A DNA stretch of 64,000 nt from the NCBI GenBank assembly GCA_934675575.1, contig CAKUQQ010000012.1, positions 1 to 64,000 of the forward strand, given 5' to 3'. This DNA is from an uncultured Muribaculaceae bacterium (GTDB lineage: Bacteria; Bacteroidota; Bacteroidia; Bacteroidales; Muribaculaceae). A program made the translations under genes and the position numbers. Shown here one piece after another: positions 10,527-19,972 of the stretch; within the stretch, counting starts at the first letter, position 1, and each line of letters starts with the position of its first letter. The notes beneath the pieces are model-generated. The model did not search any database. It saw only the letters and a program-made list of their open reading frames with translations, and was not told the origin of the DNA.

Positions 10527-10558
10527 ATTGTGCAAATTTTCAAGGAGGCTTAATTTTG
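10527..10558 (+). promoter_or_regulatory. promoter of GLUG gene 2
   Basis: TAATTTTG at 10551-10558 matches TAnnTTTG. ATTG at 10527-10530 lies exactly 20 bases upstream as a -33-like box. The predicted leader is about 40 bases. Copy 2 therefore appears to be transcribed separately from copy 1, which ends in a good terminator. Confidence 0.6.
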
Positions 10559-10601
10559 TGGAATATATATAGTTATTAATTTATCACTAAACATTTTTTG
10601 T

Positions 10602-13600
10602 ATGACAAAACGTTCTATTCTAAGTTTTCTCATGCTTGTGTTTGTGATTGGAATGGCTTCGGCGCGCACCGCAGGATTCAACTCCTCGGCTTTGCGCAAC
10701 TTTATGCAAAAGGCATCTGAAGGCACAATGACGACTCCGGCCGCATTTGCCCAAAAGACGCAGAGTGCAACAGCCGACGTCAAGTTTTCAACCACCGACA
10801 AGTTTCAGGAAACCAAGATTACGGGATGGAAGCAAGGAGCCGTGAACAACGGCCAGGCCAAGGCTGCCAGAAAGGCCCAGGCCAAAGCTGCCGACATCAC
10901 CGCAAAACTGCACTATGCAGAGTTTGACTACGGAGAAAACGGCAAATCCACACCTGTTGGCATTGCCCGCGTCAAACGCCTCTCCGCCGACTCAATCATG
11001 ATCTACAACCTGTGGGGCATGACTGACTCCGTCAAAGCCTACTATAATCAGGCCACAGGCGAAATCCTGGCACGTCCACAGCTCATTCACCAGCTCTCTT
11101 ATGGCCCTGTGTGGCTCGTGGCCGTTGATTTCGATAAAAAAACTTACGACCCAAGTGCCAATGCGGAAATCAAGGGTCAAGTTAACGCCGACGGCTCGTT
11201 TTCGCTCTACAACTGGGGCTTTTTCATCACTTCCGGCCAATATGCCGGCCGTGGCCTCACTGTCAACAAGCAGAGCGATTTCCGTCCGACCAACGCCACT
11301 GCCAAGGGCGTAATCATGAAGAGTGCCCTGCTCGACAGCACCGCCACCTATCCTGCCTACATTGCACAGACAGGCGACAACGAAATTTGCATCATGAACT
11401 TCCTGAACAACGGTTCTTCGGTTAACGTGATGCTCGGTGCCGACAAGTCTGTCAACATAGCTCCGCAGTTCATCATGAACAACTCCATGTATGGCGACTT
11501 CTTGTGCTATGCGGCAAACTGGGACAAGAGCAAAAGTGCAATCAAGGGCTACATTAGCGGCACAGCCACAAGCCAAAGCATTGAGCTTGGCAACCTTGGC
11601 GTGTTTGCATCGGCCGACATGACCACTTGTGCACAGCGCAACCGCTCGCTCTCGTTCACATTCAGCGACGGCACTATCAGCTTCCCTGCCGCCAAGCCGC
11701 TCACATGGACCGGCAACGGCTCGCAAGCGTCACCGTTTGTCATAACCAATGCAGAGCAATTCGCCGCCTTTGCCGAGTCAGTCAACTCCGGCAACGATTA
11801 CAGCGGCAAATACATAGTTCTCGATGCCGACATCGACCTCTCCAATTTGCCATATAAGTTCCGCCCTGCAGGCATGTTCACCGACAAGCCGTTCAAGGGC
11901 AACTTCAATGGTCAGGGTCACACCGTCGCCAATCTCAGCATCACGCAAGGCGACGTGCCCAACACCGGTTTGTTTGGCTTTGCCGACCAAGGTTCGGTGC
12001 TCACCAACGTCAAGTTCACCGGAGCTGCCATAGAGTCGCGCGGCGAGAGCACTGGCGTGCTTGTGGGCCACTCTAAAGGCAAGATTTCTACCGTTACTGC
12101 CACCGGCTGCAGTGTAGTGAGCTACGGCCAGTATAGCGGCGGCATCGTGGGCTACCTTGAGAAAGGCTCAATCGACAACTCTTCGTTCAATGGCGACATT
12201 GATGCCTATGGAGGCATAGGCGGCATAGCCGGCGAAGCCGAGTATGCACACATCACCAACTGCCACTCGAGCGCAAACATGAACATGGCTGGCATTAGCA
12301 ACTTCACCTATCGTGGCGTGGGCGGCATTGCCGGCAACACCATAGGCGCAAACATCAGCAAATGCTACTTCAACGGTCTGATTACCGAAAAAACCAGCTA
12401 TGGTCTGGTTGGCGGCATCACAGGCTCTGCCATTGAAGACACCATCACACAGTGTCTCAATGCCGCCCCTCTGTCATCGGTAGCTCCCGAAAACAGCGGT
12501 TCCGAGTCCTATCCTGCCGGAAATGCAGGTGGCATTGCCGGCTTGATCTACGGCACCACCATTAGCGACTGCCTTAACGGCAACATGGTGCTTGCAACCA
12601 AAGATTCCAAAAAAATGGGCGGCATCGTGGGTTATGTAGCCGGCAGAATGAGCAATGGCAAATATGCCTCCAAGGTGCTCAACTGCGTTACCACAGGTCA
12701 GGTATATTCCAGTGTCATTCAACAAAACACCGGTCTCTATGGCACTACTTTCGATGCCGATACACTTGTGTTCGACAACTGCTACTACGATGTGCAAATC
12801 ACCGGCACCGACAAGCCTCTCACTTCTGCCCTGCCGAGTTATGCGGCTCTCACCGCCACTCTCACTTCGGGTGAGGCTCTCAGTGGCTTGAGCACCGATA
12901 TTTGGACATTCACCAAGGGTCAATACCCCACGCTCAAATGCTTTGCTACAGTCAAGCCAGCTGTGCTCATGGCAGCTCCGCTCACATTGCGCGCCGACGA
13001 AACGTCGAAGAAGGTGAAGCACACATTTGCCATCTCCACTGCCAACGATGTAGTGTGGAAAGTGATTGACGCCAACAGCGTTCCCGCTGACGCCGGCACA
13101 GGCATCACCATCAAGGGCGACAGCGTGGTGCTCAACAACGTCAACGCCACCGACCTCATGGTTGCCACCAACGACAACTTCGCCACCATGAAGATGGTGA
13201 GCATCTCATCGGTCAACAACAACGCTTTCCGTGGTTCAGGCACGCAAGACGACCCATATCTCATTGAGGACATTGACGACCTCATCAGACTCAACACCGG
13301 CATCACTGCCAACAATCAGGACTACAAGGGCGACTATTTCGTGCAGACCAACGACATCGACTTTGAATATTCCGACAAGTTCTCCGGCATCGGCGACGGC
13401 ACAGCCGCCCACATGTTCGCCGGCGAATACGACGGCCAGGGTCACACGCTTCACCGCCTCTCCCTTGGCAAACTTGTCATCAACTCCACCGGCAGTGCCG
13501 TGAGCAATGGTTCTGACTTATATGTTTCACTGTTCCAATATCTTGCCCCAACGGCTGTGGTCAAAAACCTCAACATGGCTGCCGACTGCAAATTCTTGGG

Positions 13601-16600
13601 CTGGAGCTGCGTGTCACCTTTCGTTTACCAGAACCAAGGACGAGTGGAAAATTGCCGCAACTACGCCAACGTGATTGCACAAAACTATGCCGCCGGCATC
13701 GTCACACGCAACAAAGGGGGCATTGTGACTGGCTGCTACAATGCAGGAAAGATACATGTAGGCTCCGACAATGCTGCCGGCATCGTGGCATATAACGACG
13801 GCGGAACTGTGGAGTATTGCCAAAACGACGGTATCGTTAAGGCTGCTTATCTGTCTCAGACTAAGAACGTGGGCTTCAACTATGCCGCCGGCATTGTTTC
13901 TACAAACATGAGCACCGGCACAGTGGTCAGAGGCAACATCAACACCGGCAGCATCTTTGCCGACTACTACACCGCCGGCATCATAGCTTCTTTGTCAACC
14001 AAAGGCACAGAACTCACCGGCAACATCAACTATGGCACCGTAGATTACACCTATCAAGCCAAGGGCAGCAGCTCCGACCGACGCGGTGCCGTGTGCTCAC
14101 GTGCCATCACTTCCACCGTCAGCACTTCCACTGCAAACTACTATGATGCGCAAATCGGCTGGTATGGCGCAGCTGGCACACAACCGGCAGCAGGTATTGC
14201 CGCACTGCCAACACACCAGCTCACATCGGGCACACCGCTCGACAGCCTCGTGGCCGACAAATATGACTGGAGTGCAGGCAAATACCCTGTGCTCAAGGCC
14301 TTCAAGGACGAGCCTGCCGCCATTGCAGCAAGAAACTTCGTTGTGACATTTGCCGACGGCGAGTCGAGCAACGAAATCTCAAGCAACGCCACGCTGGCAT
14401 CGGCCGACGGACTCACTTGGGCAGTTTCGGGCAACAACGGCACATTTGCCGTCAAAGCCGGCAGTCTGCAAGTCACACTCCCAGAAACCGACGTTGTGGC
14501 CGACACCCTCACAGCCACTCTCAATGGCTGCACCAAGGTGATTGCCCTGCAAGCCGTGCCAAAGCTCTTTGAGGGCGCAGGTACAGCCGCCGACCCCTAT
14601 CGCATAGGCGCTGTGGCCGACATGAGCCGCCTGGCAAAGGCTGTCAACACCAACGGTCTGTCTTTCTCTGGCAAGCACTTCATCGTCACTGCCGACATCG
14701 ACTTCAAAGGCACTGCCTATGAGCCAGTGGGTGCCACACCCTATATCTTCAATGCCGACTTCAACGGCAACGGCAAGAAGTTCACCAACGTGACACGCAT
14801 TGAGGAGCAGTCGAGCTTCACTCGCCTCGCCTTGTTTGGCGCAGTGGGCACAGAAGGTGCTATCCACGACCTCAACCTCGCAAGCGGCGAGCTCTCAAGC
14901 TATGAGGAAACAGCAGGATTTGTTTCACATCTGTTTGGCCGACTCTACAACTGCGAGAACCACGCCAGCATTTCAAATGTGCGCAGCTACTATGTGGGCG
15001 GACTTGTCAACTATGCACACGAAGGCTCGTCTATCGAGGGCTGCAAGAACTATGGCGCAGTGAGCACACCCACACGCTATGCAGCCGGCATCGTTTCACG
15101 CCTTGCTCCTATGGCTGCAATCGACAGCTGTGTCAACTATGGCAACGTGTCGTCAGCCACCAACAATGCTGCCGGCATTGTCAACTACTGTGGCGGCAAC
15201 ATCAAGCGTTGCGTCAACCAAGGATACATTTCTGGCGCCGACATGGTGGCAGGTGTGGTCAATGAGTGCATTGGCAACGACTCTATCCTCTATTGCCACA
15301 ACGACGGTCAAGTCTATGCCACCGGCAGCAACACTGCCGGTGTGATTGGCAAGACCGACGCCACCACCACCGACAAGCCCACAGTTATCATAGGCTGCTA
15401 CAACACTGCCGACATAACGAGTGAAAAAAACGCTGCAGGCGTAATCTCGTCGCTTGGCGCAGGCACACTGGCCTATGACTCCTACAACACCGGTTCCATC
15501 ACTTCTGGTAGCTCACGCTCCGGCGGTTTTGCCAGTGAGATTGGTGGCAAGGAAGGTGTTGTGACAATCGTCAAGAATTGCTACAACACTGGCGATGTGA
15601 TGACCTCTTACACCGGCACATCTTCCTACACTGGCGGCTTTGCAGCCTCGACCGACGACGAAGCCACCATTGAGCTTTGCTACAATGCCGGCAACGTGAC
15701 CGCCGCCAACAACTTCGTGGGCGGTTTTGCCGCAAGCAACTCTGCCACCAACATCAACTGCTACAACCTGGGCAACGTGACATCGGAGAAAGGTTATGGC
15801 ATAGGTGGCATGGGCGGCATTGGTAGCGCACACTACATAGGGTGCGCCAACTTTGGCAACATCACTTCTGGCAAGACCACTGCAGCCAACGCCAACGCCA
15901 ACTATGGCAACTTTGCCACTGTGGGCGGAATTCACGGCTACGGCGCAGTGAAGATTGAGAACAGCTACAACATGGGCACCCTCACCGCCAAAGACCACAT
16001 AGGCGGTGTGCTTGGCTCTCCCTTTAACAATGTTGTGATTGCCAACTGCTACAATGCCGGCGCAATCGCCTCTACCGACAAAACCGATGTTGGTAACATC
16101 ATCATGGGCAACGATGTGGAAATGGAAATCACCAACTGCTACTACGACACCGACGTCAACCCAGGCATCGTGTCAAACAACGACAAAAAAGCCAACGGAT
16201 TGACCACCCAGCAAATGCTCGGTGCTTCGCTCGGCGACGGCTTCACCCTCCGCACAGCCATGTATCCTGTGCCATCGGGCTTGGCCGACAACGACACCGT
16301 GACCTACTTTGCCGCTGCTTACCAGCTTGCCAACGGCGAAACACCCGACCATGTCAAGTCTAAGTTTGCCGTGCCAGCGTTCGACGGACTCACTTGGAAG
16401 TCATCTGACAACCTCTGCGTGTCTGGCACCGTGGTTGCCACATCAGCCGTTGGAGCTGCCACGCTCACAAAGAGCTATGGCCGCTGGTCACACACTTTCA
16501 ATCTCAATGTTGACAACGTGAGTGGTGTTGACGACACCAACGCAGCAGCCAAGACAGTGGCTTCGCGCACTTACTACAACATTGCCGGAATGAAGATTTA

Positions 16601-16688
16601 CAACCCCGTGAAAGGCACTATCGTGATTGAGCGCACCGTCTTCACCGACGGCACATCAGTCACTCGCAAAACGGTGTTTGTCAAGTAA
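10602..16688 (+). CDS. giant secreted GLUG-motif protein, copy 2
   Basis: A 2,028-residue paralog of the preceding gene with the same order of parts: signal peptide (MTKRSILSFLMLVFVIG, cut after the SAR segment), beta-rich N-terminal region with two sheet repeats, three GLUG beta-helix modules starting near residues 366, 878 and 1325, Ig-like spacers, and the SRTYYNIAG...DGTS...K tail. The tail and the VSGVDDTN linker before it are nearly identical to copy 1 at the DNA level, which points to recent duplication or gene conversion, while module interiors differ. Two in-tandem copies with separate promoters suggest related but not identical ligands. Export is supported by the signal peptide; surface location is inferred. 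Confidence 0.88.
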   Translation: MTKRSILSFLMLVFVIGMASARTAGFNSSALRNFMQKASEGTMTTPAAFAQKTQSATADVKFSTTDKFQETKITGWKQGAVNNGQAKAARKAQAKAADITAKLHYAEFDYGENGKSTPVGIARVKRLSADSIMIYNLWGMTDSVKAYYNQATGEILARPQLIHQLSYGPVWLVAVDFDKKTYDPSANAEIKGQVNADGSFSLYNWGFFITSGQYAGRGLTVNKQSDFRPTNATAKGVIMKSALLDSTATYPAYIAQTGDNEICIMNFLNNGSSVNVMLGADKSVNIAPQFIMNNSMYGDFLCYAANWDKSKSAIKGYISGTATSQSIELGNLGVFASADMTTCAQRNRSLSFTFSDGTISFPAAKPLTWTGNGSQASPFVITNAEQFAAFAESVNSGNDYSGKYIVLDADIDLSNLPYKFRPAGMFTDKPFKGNFNGQGHTVANLSITQGDVPNTGLFGFADQGSVLTNVKFTGAAIESRGESTGVLVGHSKGKISTVTATGCSVVSYGQYSGGIVGYLEKGSIDNSSFNGDIDAYGGIGGIAGEAEYAHITNCHSSANMNMAGISNFTYRGVGGIAGNTIGANISKCYFNGLITEKTSYGLVGGITGSAIEDTITQCLNAAPLSSVAPENSGSESYPAGNAGGIAGLIYGTTISDCLNGNMVLATKDSKKMGGIVGYVAGRMSNGKYASKVLNCVTTGQVYSSVIQQNTGLYGTTFDADTLVFDNCYYDVQITGTDKPLTSALPSYAALTATLTSGEALSGLSTDIWTFTKGQYPTLKCFATVKPAVLMAAPLTLRADETSKKVKHTFAISTANDVVWKVIDANSVPADAGTGITIKGDSVVLNNVNATDLMVATNDNFATMKMVSISSVNNNAFRGSGTQDDPYLIEDIDDLIRLNTGITANNQDYKGDYFVQTNDIDFEYSDKFSGIGDGTAAHMFAGEYDGQGHTLHRLSLGKLVINSTGSAVSNGSDLYVSLFQYLAPTAVVKNLNMAADCKFLGWSCVSPFVYQNQGRVENCRNYANVIAQNYAAGIVTRNKGGIVTGCYNAGKIHVGSDNAAGIVAYNDGGTVEYCQNDGIVKAAYLSQTKNVGFNYAAGIVSTNMSTGTVVRGNINTGSIFADYYTAGIIASLSTKGTELTGNINYGTVDYTYQAKGSSSDRRGAVCSRAITSTVSTSTANYYDAQIGWYGAAGTQPAAGIAALPTHQLTSGTPLDSLVADKYDWSAGKYPVLKAFKDEPAAIAARNFVVTFADGESSNEISSNATLASADGLTWAVSGNNGTFAVKAGSLQVTLPETDVVADTLTATLNGCTKVIALQAVPKLFEGAGTAADPYRIGAVADMSRLAKAVNTNGLSFSGKHFIVTADIDFKGTAYEPVGATPYIFNADFNGNGKKFTNVTRIEEQSSFTRLALFGAVGTEGAIHDLNLASGELSSYEETAGFVSHLFGRLYNCENHASISNVRSYYVGGLVNYAHEGSSIEGCKNYGAVSTPTRYAAGIVSRLAPMAAIDSCVNYGNVSSATNNAAGIVNYCGGNIKRCVNQGYISGADMVAGVVNECIGNDSILYCHNDGQVYATGSNTAGVIGKTDATTTDKPTVIIGCYNTADITSEKNAAGVISSLGAGTLAYDSYNTGSITSGSSRSGGFASEIGGKEGVVTIVKNCYNTGDVMTSYTGTSSYTGGFAASTDDEATIELCYNAGNVTAANNFVGGFAASNSATNINCYNLGNVTSEKGYGIGGMGGIGSAHYIGCANFGNITSGKTTAANANANYGNFATVGGIHGYGAVKIENSYNMGTLTAKDHIGGVLGSPFNNVVIANCYNAGAIASTDKTDVGNIIMGNDVEMEITNCYYDTDVNPGIVSNNDKKANGLTTQQMLGASLGDGFTLRTAMYPVPSGLADNDTVTYFAAAYQLANGETPDHVKSKFAVPAFDGLTWKSSDNLCVSGTVVATSAVGAATLTKSYGRWSHTFNLNVDNVSGVDDTNAAAKTVASRTYYNIAGMKIYNPVKGTIVIERTVFTDGTSVTRKTVFVK

Positions 16689-16707
16689 AGCATTACCGTA
16701 AATCCAT

Positions 16708-16803
16708 CTGGCAACAGCCGCTCTCCACCACGCAGGCTGTTGCCAGTTACCAATAAACAAAAGCCGCAAGCAAGGCTCTCACCTCAGCTTGCGGCTTTTG
16801 TTT
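16708..16803. terminator. double hairpin between convergent genes
   Basis: Two perfect inverted repeats. CTGGCAACAGCC (16708-16719) pairs with 16735-16746. AAAAGCCGCAAGC (16759-16771) pairs with GCTTGCGGCTTTT (16787-16799). The second has A-rich and T-rich flanks and can act in both directions, ending GLUG gene 2 and the TroA-fold gene. Confidence 0.85.
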
Positions 16804-16839
16804 TGTCTTGTTCAGTATGTTACATTTACCCACTCATTT

Positions 16840-17724
16840 TTAGCGGTTGCGGGCTATCGCCTTGGCTGTCATTTGCATACCATCGAGCCAACTCTCGCCC
16901 ACCAAGTTCACACTCACGGTTTTCAGCCCCAGCATGGTGCCATAGTCAGCCGACTTGTGGTCGCCGGTGTATTGCTGCACAAAAAACACCTTTGCGCCGC
17001 TCTCACGGCAAGCCTCCGCCCTGTCGGGTGTCACATTGCCGTCTGGCCCAGGCAAAAGTGCCATGTCGCGCAATTTGTAGTCGCGCGCAAAATATGCCAG
17101 TTTGGGCAACGCCTCCACAAACGCCGTTCCACGGCATGTGTCAAGAGTGGCGGCAAGCGCATTGTCCACAGCGTCAAGCTCGCCTTTGAGCTTGTTGTAG
17201 CGGTGAGTGAAATATTTGGCATTCTTCGGATTCATCTCTATCAGGGCATCAAGCATGTTTTTAGCTATCACCTTGCAGTTTTTTGCCGACACCCACACGT
17301 ACGGATTTTTTTCGCACACATCAGGTACTGGTCTAAAATCTATGAATTTTAGTCCCTTTGTGTTGTCAAACACTTTCACTTTGTTCTTCACATCGTCAAT
17401 GCGCGTCATTATGGCCGACTCATAGCCTATGTTTCCTATCGCGAAATAAGCCACGCACCCTTCAAGCCACATCATGTTGTTGGCATTAGGCTCAAAATTA
17501 TCGGGATTGCTCTCATCTCCAAGCATGCAGTGCACCTCATAGCGGCTGCCGGCTATGCGTTTAAGCAACTCTTTCTGCGGCTGCACACTCACCAGTATCA
17601 TAGGGGCATGTTTCTGCTCAAAACGGCAGCTGTTAGCCATCAAGGCAAGCCAAATGCCGCACAATGCCACCACAGCAGCAATGCCCGTTTTGCTTATTAT
17701 CTTCTTTTTTATAATCATATTCAT
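16840..17724 (-). CDS. TroA/ZnuA-fold lipoprotein lacking the metal ligands
   Basis: A 294-residue lipoprotein (basic start, hydrophobic helix, ANSC lipobox with C33) with the fold signature of cluster A-1 zinc/manganese solute-binding proteins: an NPxxFEP loop, AIGNIGYE, a long backbone helix (KNAKYFTHRYNKLKGELDA), an AYFARDY helix, and a final GESWLDGM segment. The usual ligand positions are changed: the first histidine is Asp (NPDNFEP), the second Tyr (NPYVW), the third Leu (LPKLAYFA), and the final acidic position Asn. No ABC permease or ATPase gene is adjacent. Metal import is therefore doubtful. It may bind another ligand or act as a partner protein. Start could also be the ATG at 17718. 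Confidence 0.78.
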   Translation of the reverse strand: MNMIIKKKIISKTGIAAVVALCGIWLALMANSCRFEQKHAPMILVSVQPQKELLKRIAGSRYEVHCMLGDESNPDNFEPNANNMMWLEGCVAYFAIGNIGYESAIMTRIDDVKNKVKVFDNTKGLKFIDFRPVPDVCEKNPYVWVSAKNCKVIAKNMLDALIEMNPKNAKYFTHRYNKLKGELDAVDNALAATLDTCRGTAFVEALPKLAYFARDYKLRDMALLPGPDGNVTPDRAEACRESGAKVFFVQQYTGDHKSADYGTMLGLKTVSVNLVGESWLDGMQMTAKAIARNR

Positions 17725-17801
17725 TGGCAAAGTTGGCACATTTTTACTAAATCGACAAACCCAGCCTCATAATTCGCACTCATTCAACCACGTTTTCGCC
17801 T

Positions 17802-18341
17802 TTATTTGGCATTTCTCTGCTTGTCATACACCTCGCGCTTAATTATTGCGGCCACCACATCGAGTGGCAGGTCACAGTCGCCGTGCGTCATCAGCCTCAA
17901 CGGCAACTCGTCGTCGCCAAGTCTGTATGGCGGTTGCAGATATTCAAAATCTTCATGAAGCACAAATCCATTACGCTCATAGAAACCCACACGTCTCCGC
18001 GTCAAGGCATCGGTCGGCAGCTCCACTTCAAGCACCACAGGCTTGCCCTTGACCTCAAGCCACCCTTTCAGCACTTGCGTTCCGCACCCGTGGTTGCGCA
18101 TGACAGGAGACACGGCAAAGTGTTCCACATAGGCAAACGTGCCAAAATCCCAGCTGGTGATAAAGCCCACCAGCTCGCCGTCATGTTCACCAACAAAAAT
18201 CGTGAAGCGGTCGTCTGTTTTCAATATCCTCTCAAAGTCGCTCATGTCGCGCCGCTCTTCTGGCGGAAAGCTCTCTGCGAGCAATGCCTTCACGCAATCA
18301 AACAATTCCGATTTCCAATAAATTTCCTTAAATGTTATCAT
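17802..18341 (-). CDS. GNAT-family N-acetyltransferase
   Basis: A 179-residue cytosolic protein with the GNAT acetyl-CoA fold: VGEHDGELVGFITSWDF (beta 2-3), HFAVSPVMRNHGCGTQVL (motif A with a variant of the R-x-x-G-x-G/A pyrophosphate loop) and FYERNGFVLHEDFEYLQPPY near the C-terminus, where the usual motif B places the acceptor-facing tyrosines. It should transfer an acetyl group from acetyl-CoA to an unidentified small molecule or protein. It is divergent from the Lrp-type regulator, with about 95 bases between the starts, so the two may share control. Confidence 0.85.
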   Translation of the reverse strand: MITFKEIYWKSELFDCVKALLAESFPPEERRDMSDFERILKTDDRFTIFVGEHDGELVGFITSWDFGTFAYVEHFAVSPVMRNHGCGTQVLKGWLEVKGKPVVLEVELPTDALTRRRVGFYERNGFVLHEDFEYLQPPYRLGDDELPLRLMTHGDCDLPLDVVAAIIKREVYDKQRNAK

Positions 18342-18359
18342 TAATCTGATATTTTTTGT

Positions 18360-18367
18360 TACATTTG
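18360..18367 (+). promoter_or_regulatory. -7 element for the Lrp/AsnC gene
   Basis: TACATTTG matches TAnnTTTG. It predicts a start site near 18372 and a leader of about 65 bases. This favours the ATG at 18439 as the start codon over upstream in-frame options, which would lie at the transcript 5' end. Confidence 0.55.
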
Positions 18368-18438
18368 TAAACTTGACAATATATAAACGTTATTCAAGCA
18401 ACATTATTATAAAACAAAAATTATCAGGCATAAATAAT

Positions 18439-18936
18439 ATGGCACCAGTTAAATTAGACGAACTCGACCACAAGATTTTGAAGATGTTGTCGGTTAATGC
18501 ACGAAAACCCTACCTCGAAATTGCACGTGCGTGCAATGTGTCGGGAGCAGCCATACACCAACGCATTCAGAAGTTATACAACAACAAGGTTATCAACGGC
18601 TCAATTTCACTCATCAACCCTTCCACCGTGGGCTATGACACTTGCGCCTATGTTGGCATTTTCCTCAACGACACCTCCAAGTTCGACGAAGTGGTGAAAC
18701 ACCTCAAAGAGATGCCAGAAGTGGTGGAATGCTACTTCACAACAGGAAAATATGACCTGTTCGTTAAGCTTTATGCAAAAAACAACAATCACTTGCTCAA
18801 GCTCATTCACGAGGACTTCTTGCAACTCGGCCTGGGCCGCACCGAAACCCTGATTTGCTTCAAGGAAGTGTTCCATCGCCAAATTCCAATTCTCGACCAA
18901 GAAGACGAAGATTCTGCCGAAGCCGACAACGCATAA
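18439..18936 (+). CDS. Lrp/AsnC-family transcriptional regulator
   Basis: A 165-residue DNA-binding protein. LDELDHKILKMLSVNARKPYL starts the winged helix-turn-helix, and the recognition region reads CNVSGAAIHQRIQKLYNNKVI (about residues 34-54). An RAM-type ligand-binding domain follows (YVGIFLNDTSKF..., VVECYFTTGKYDLFVKLYAKN). Such proteins form octamers that respond to amino acids. The acidic tail EDEDSAEADNA is an extension. I start it at 18439, because homologs begin just before LDxxD and the extra 22 residues from an earlier start look like leader sequence. The targets are not evident. The divergent GNAT gene and its own promoter are the nearest candidates. Confidence 0.9.
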   Translation: MAPVKLDELDHKILKMLSVNARKPYLEIARACNVSGAAIHQRIQKLYNNKVINGSISLINPSTVGYDTCAYVGIFLNDTSKFDEVVKHLKEMPEVVECYFTTGKYDLFVKLYAKNNNHLLKLIHEDFLQLGLGRTETLICFKEVFHRQIPILDQEDEDSAEADNA

Positions 18937-19019
18937 TTTGACCACAACACCCCATACTATACCTCACTCCACCCACTCTCCAGCAACGGAATCCTTGCAA
19001 CCTTAACTATTAGTCACGC

Positions 19020-19817
19020 ATGACAAGTTACGATTCATTTCTGCTCGATGCCGTAGCCTTTGCTCACGAGGCAGGCAAGATTCAACTGCAATATTTCCGC
19101 AAAGGAAATTTCGACATCACAGCGAAGCAAAACGATTTCGACATTGTGACAACTGCCGACAAAGCCTCAGAGATGGCTGTGAAATCGGGTATTCAATCCA
19201 AATACCCCGACCACGCCATTCTCTCAGAGGAGTCGGGACTCTCGCAGTCAGGCTCTGCCCAGCCAGAGTTTGAGTGGGTAATCGACCCTCTCGACGGCAC
19301 CACCAATTTCAGTGCCGGGCTGCCAAACTTCAATGTCTCAATAGGCTTGCGCCATAACGGCCAGACTGTGGTGGGCGTGGTGTTTGCGCCTTATCTCAAC
19401 GAGCTATTTCACGCCGTGATAGGCGAAGGCGCCTATCTCAACGGCGAGCCCATAGCCGCTAGCAAAAAGACAAGTCTTAGCCAAGCCGTGGTTGCCACAG
19501 GTTTCCCCTACGACAAAGCAACCACCACCGACAACAACCTCGACAACGTGACACGCGTCATGCCACAAGTGCGCGGACTGCGCCGCATAGGGTCAGCCGC
19601 ACTCGACATCAGCTACGTTGCCGCCGGATTTCTCGACGGCTATTGGGAAATCAACCTGCACGAGTGGGACGTATGTGCCGCCGAGCTTATTGCCACCGAG
19701 GCTGGAGCCATAGTGCGCCGATTCCGCGCCGACCGCAATGTTTCTCTCCTTGCAGCCGCACCAGGCATAGAACCGCAGCTCAGCGCCTTGATTTCCTCCA
19801 CTCCCCCTCAGCCATAA
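19020..19817 (+). CDS. inositol-monophosphatase family protein (SuhB/CysQ-like)
   Basis: A 265-residue Mg-dependent sugar/inositol phosphatase. All motifs are present: the metal-binding ILSEESG (Glu pair near residues 68-69), WVIDPLDGTTNF (Asp-Pro-Leu-Asp-Gly near 91-95), and WEINLHEWDVCAAELIATEAG (Trp-Asp near 215) in the C-terminal sheet. Members hydrolyse inositol monophosphate, fructose-1,6-bisphosphate or PAP. Sequence alone does not decide the substrate. It starts 83 bases after the Lrp gene on the same strand, so the two could be co-transcribed, although no shared pathway is evident. Confidence 0.92.
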   Translation: MTSYDSFLLDAVAFAHEAGKIQLQYFRKGNFDITAKQNDFDIVTTADKASEMAVKSGIQSKYPDHAILSEESGLSQSGSAQPEFEWVIDPLDGTTNFSAGLPNFNVSIGLRHNGQTVVGVVFAPYLNELFHAVIGEGAYLNGEPIAASKKTSLSQAVVATGFPYDKATTTDNNLDNVTRVMPQVRGLRRIGSAALDISYVAAGFLDGYWEINLHEWDVCAAELIATEAGAIVRRFRADRNVSLLAAAPGIEPQLSALISSTPPQP

Positions 19818-19912
19818 CACCACCCCCTCACCAATGCCCCACAGGCAAAGCCGCCTATCCGGACATCACACAGCTCATTTTATGAAATTCTTAGTTTGAT
19901 TAGCCGAATTAA

Positions 19913-19937
19913 GTGAAAATTGACACTCAATTTTCAC
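19913..19937. repeat. 11-bp perfect palindrome upstream of the hydrolase gene
   Basis: GTGAAAATTGA (19913-19923) and its exact reverse complement TCAATTTTCAC (19927-19937) are separated by only CAC. No T-run follows, so an operator is more likely than a terminator. It lies 35 bases before the start codon of the alpha/beta hydrolase. Confidence 0.6.
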
Positions 19938-19972
19938 ACTCCTCAAAATTTCAAATTATGGACAATTGACCA

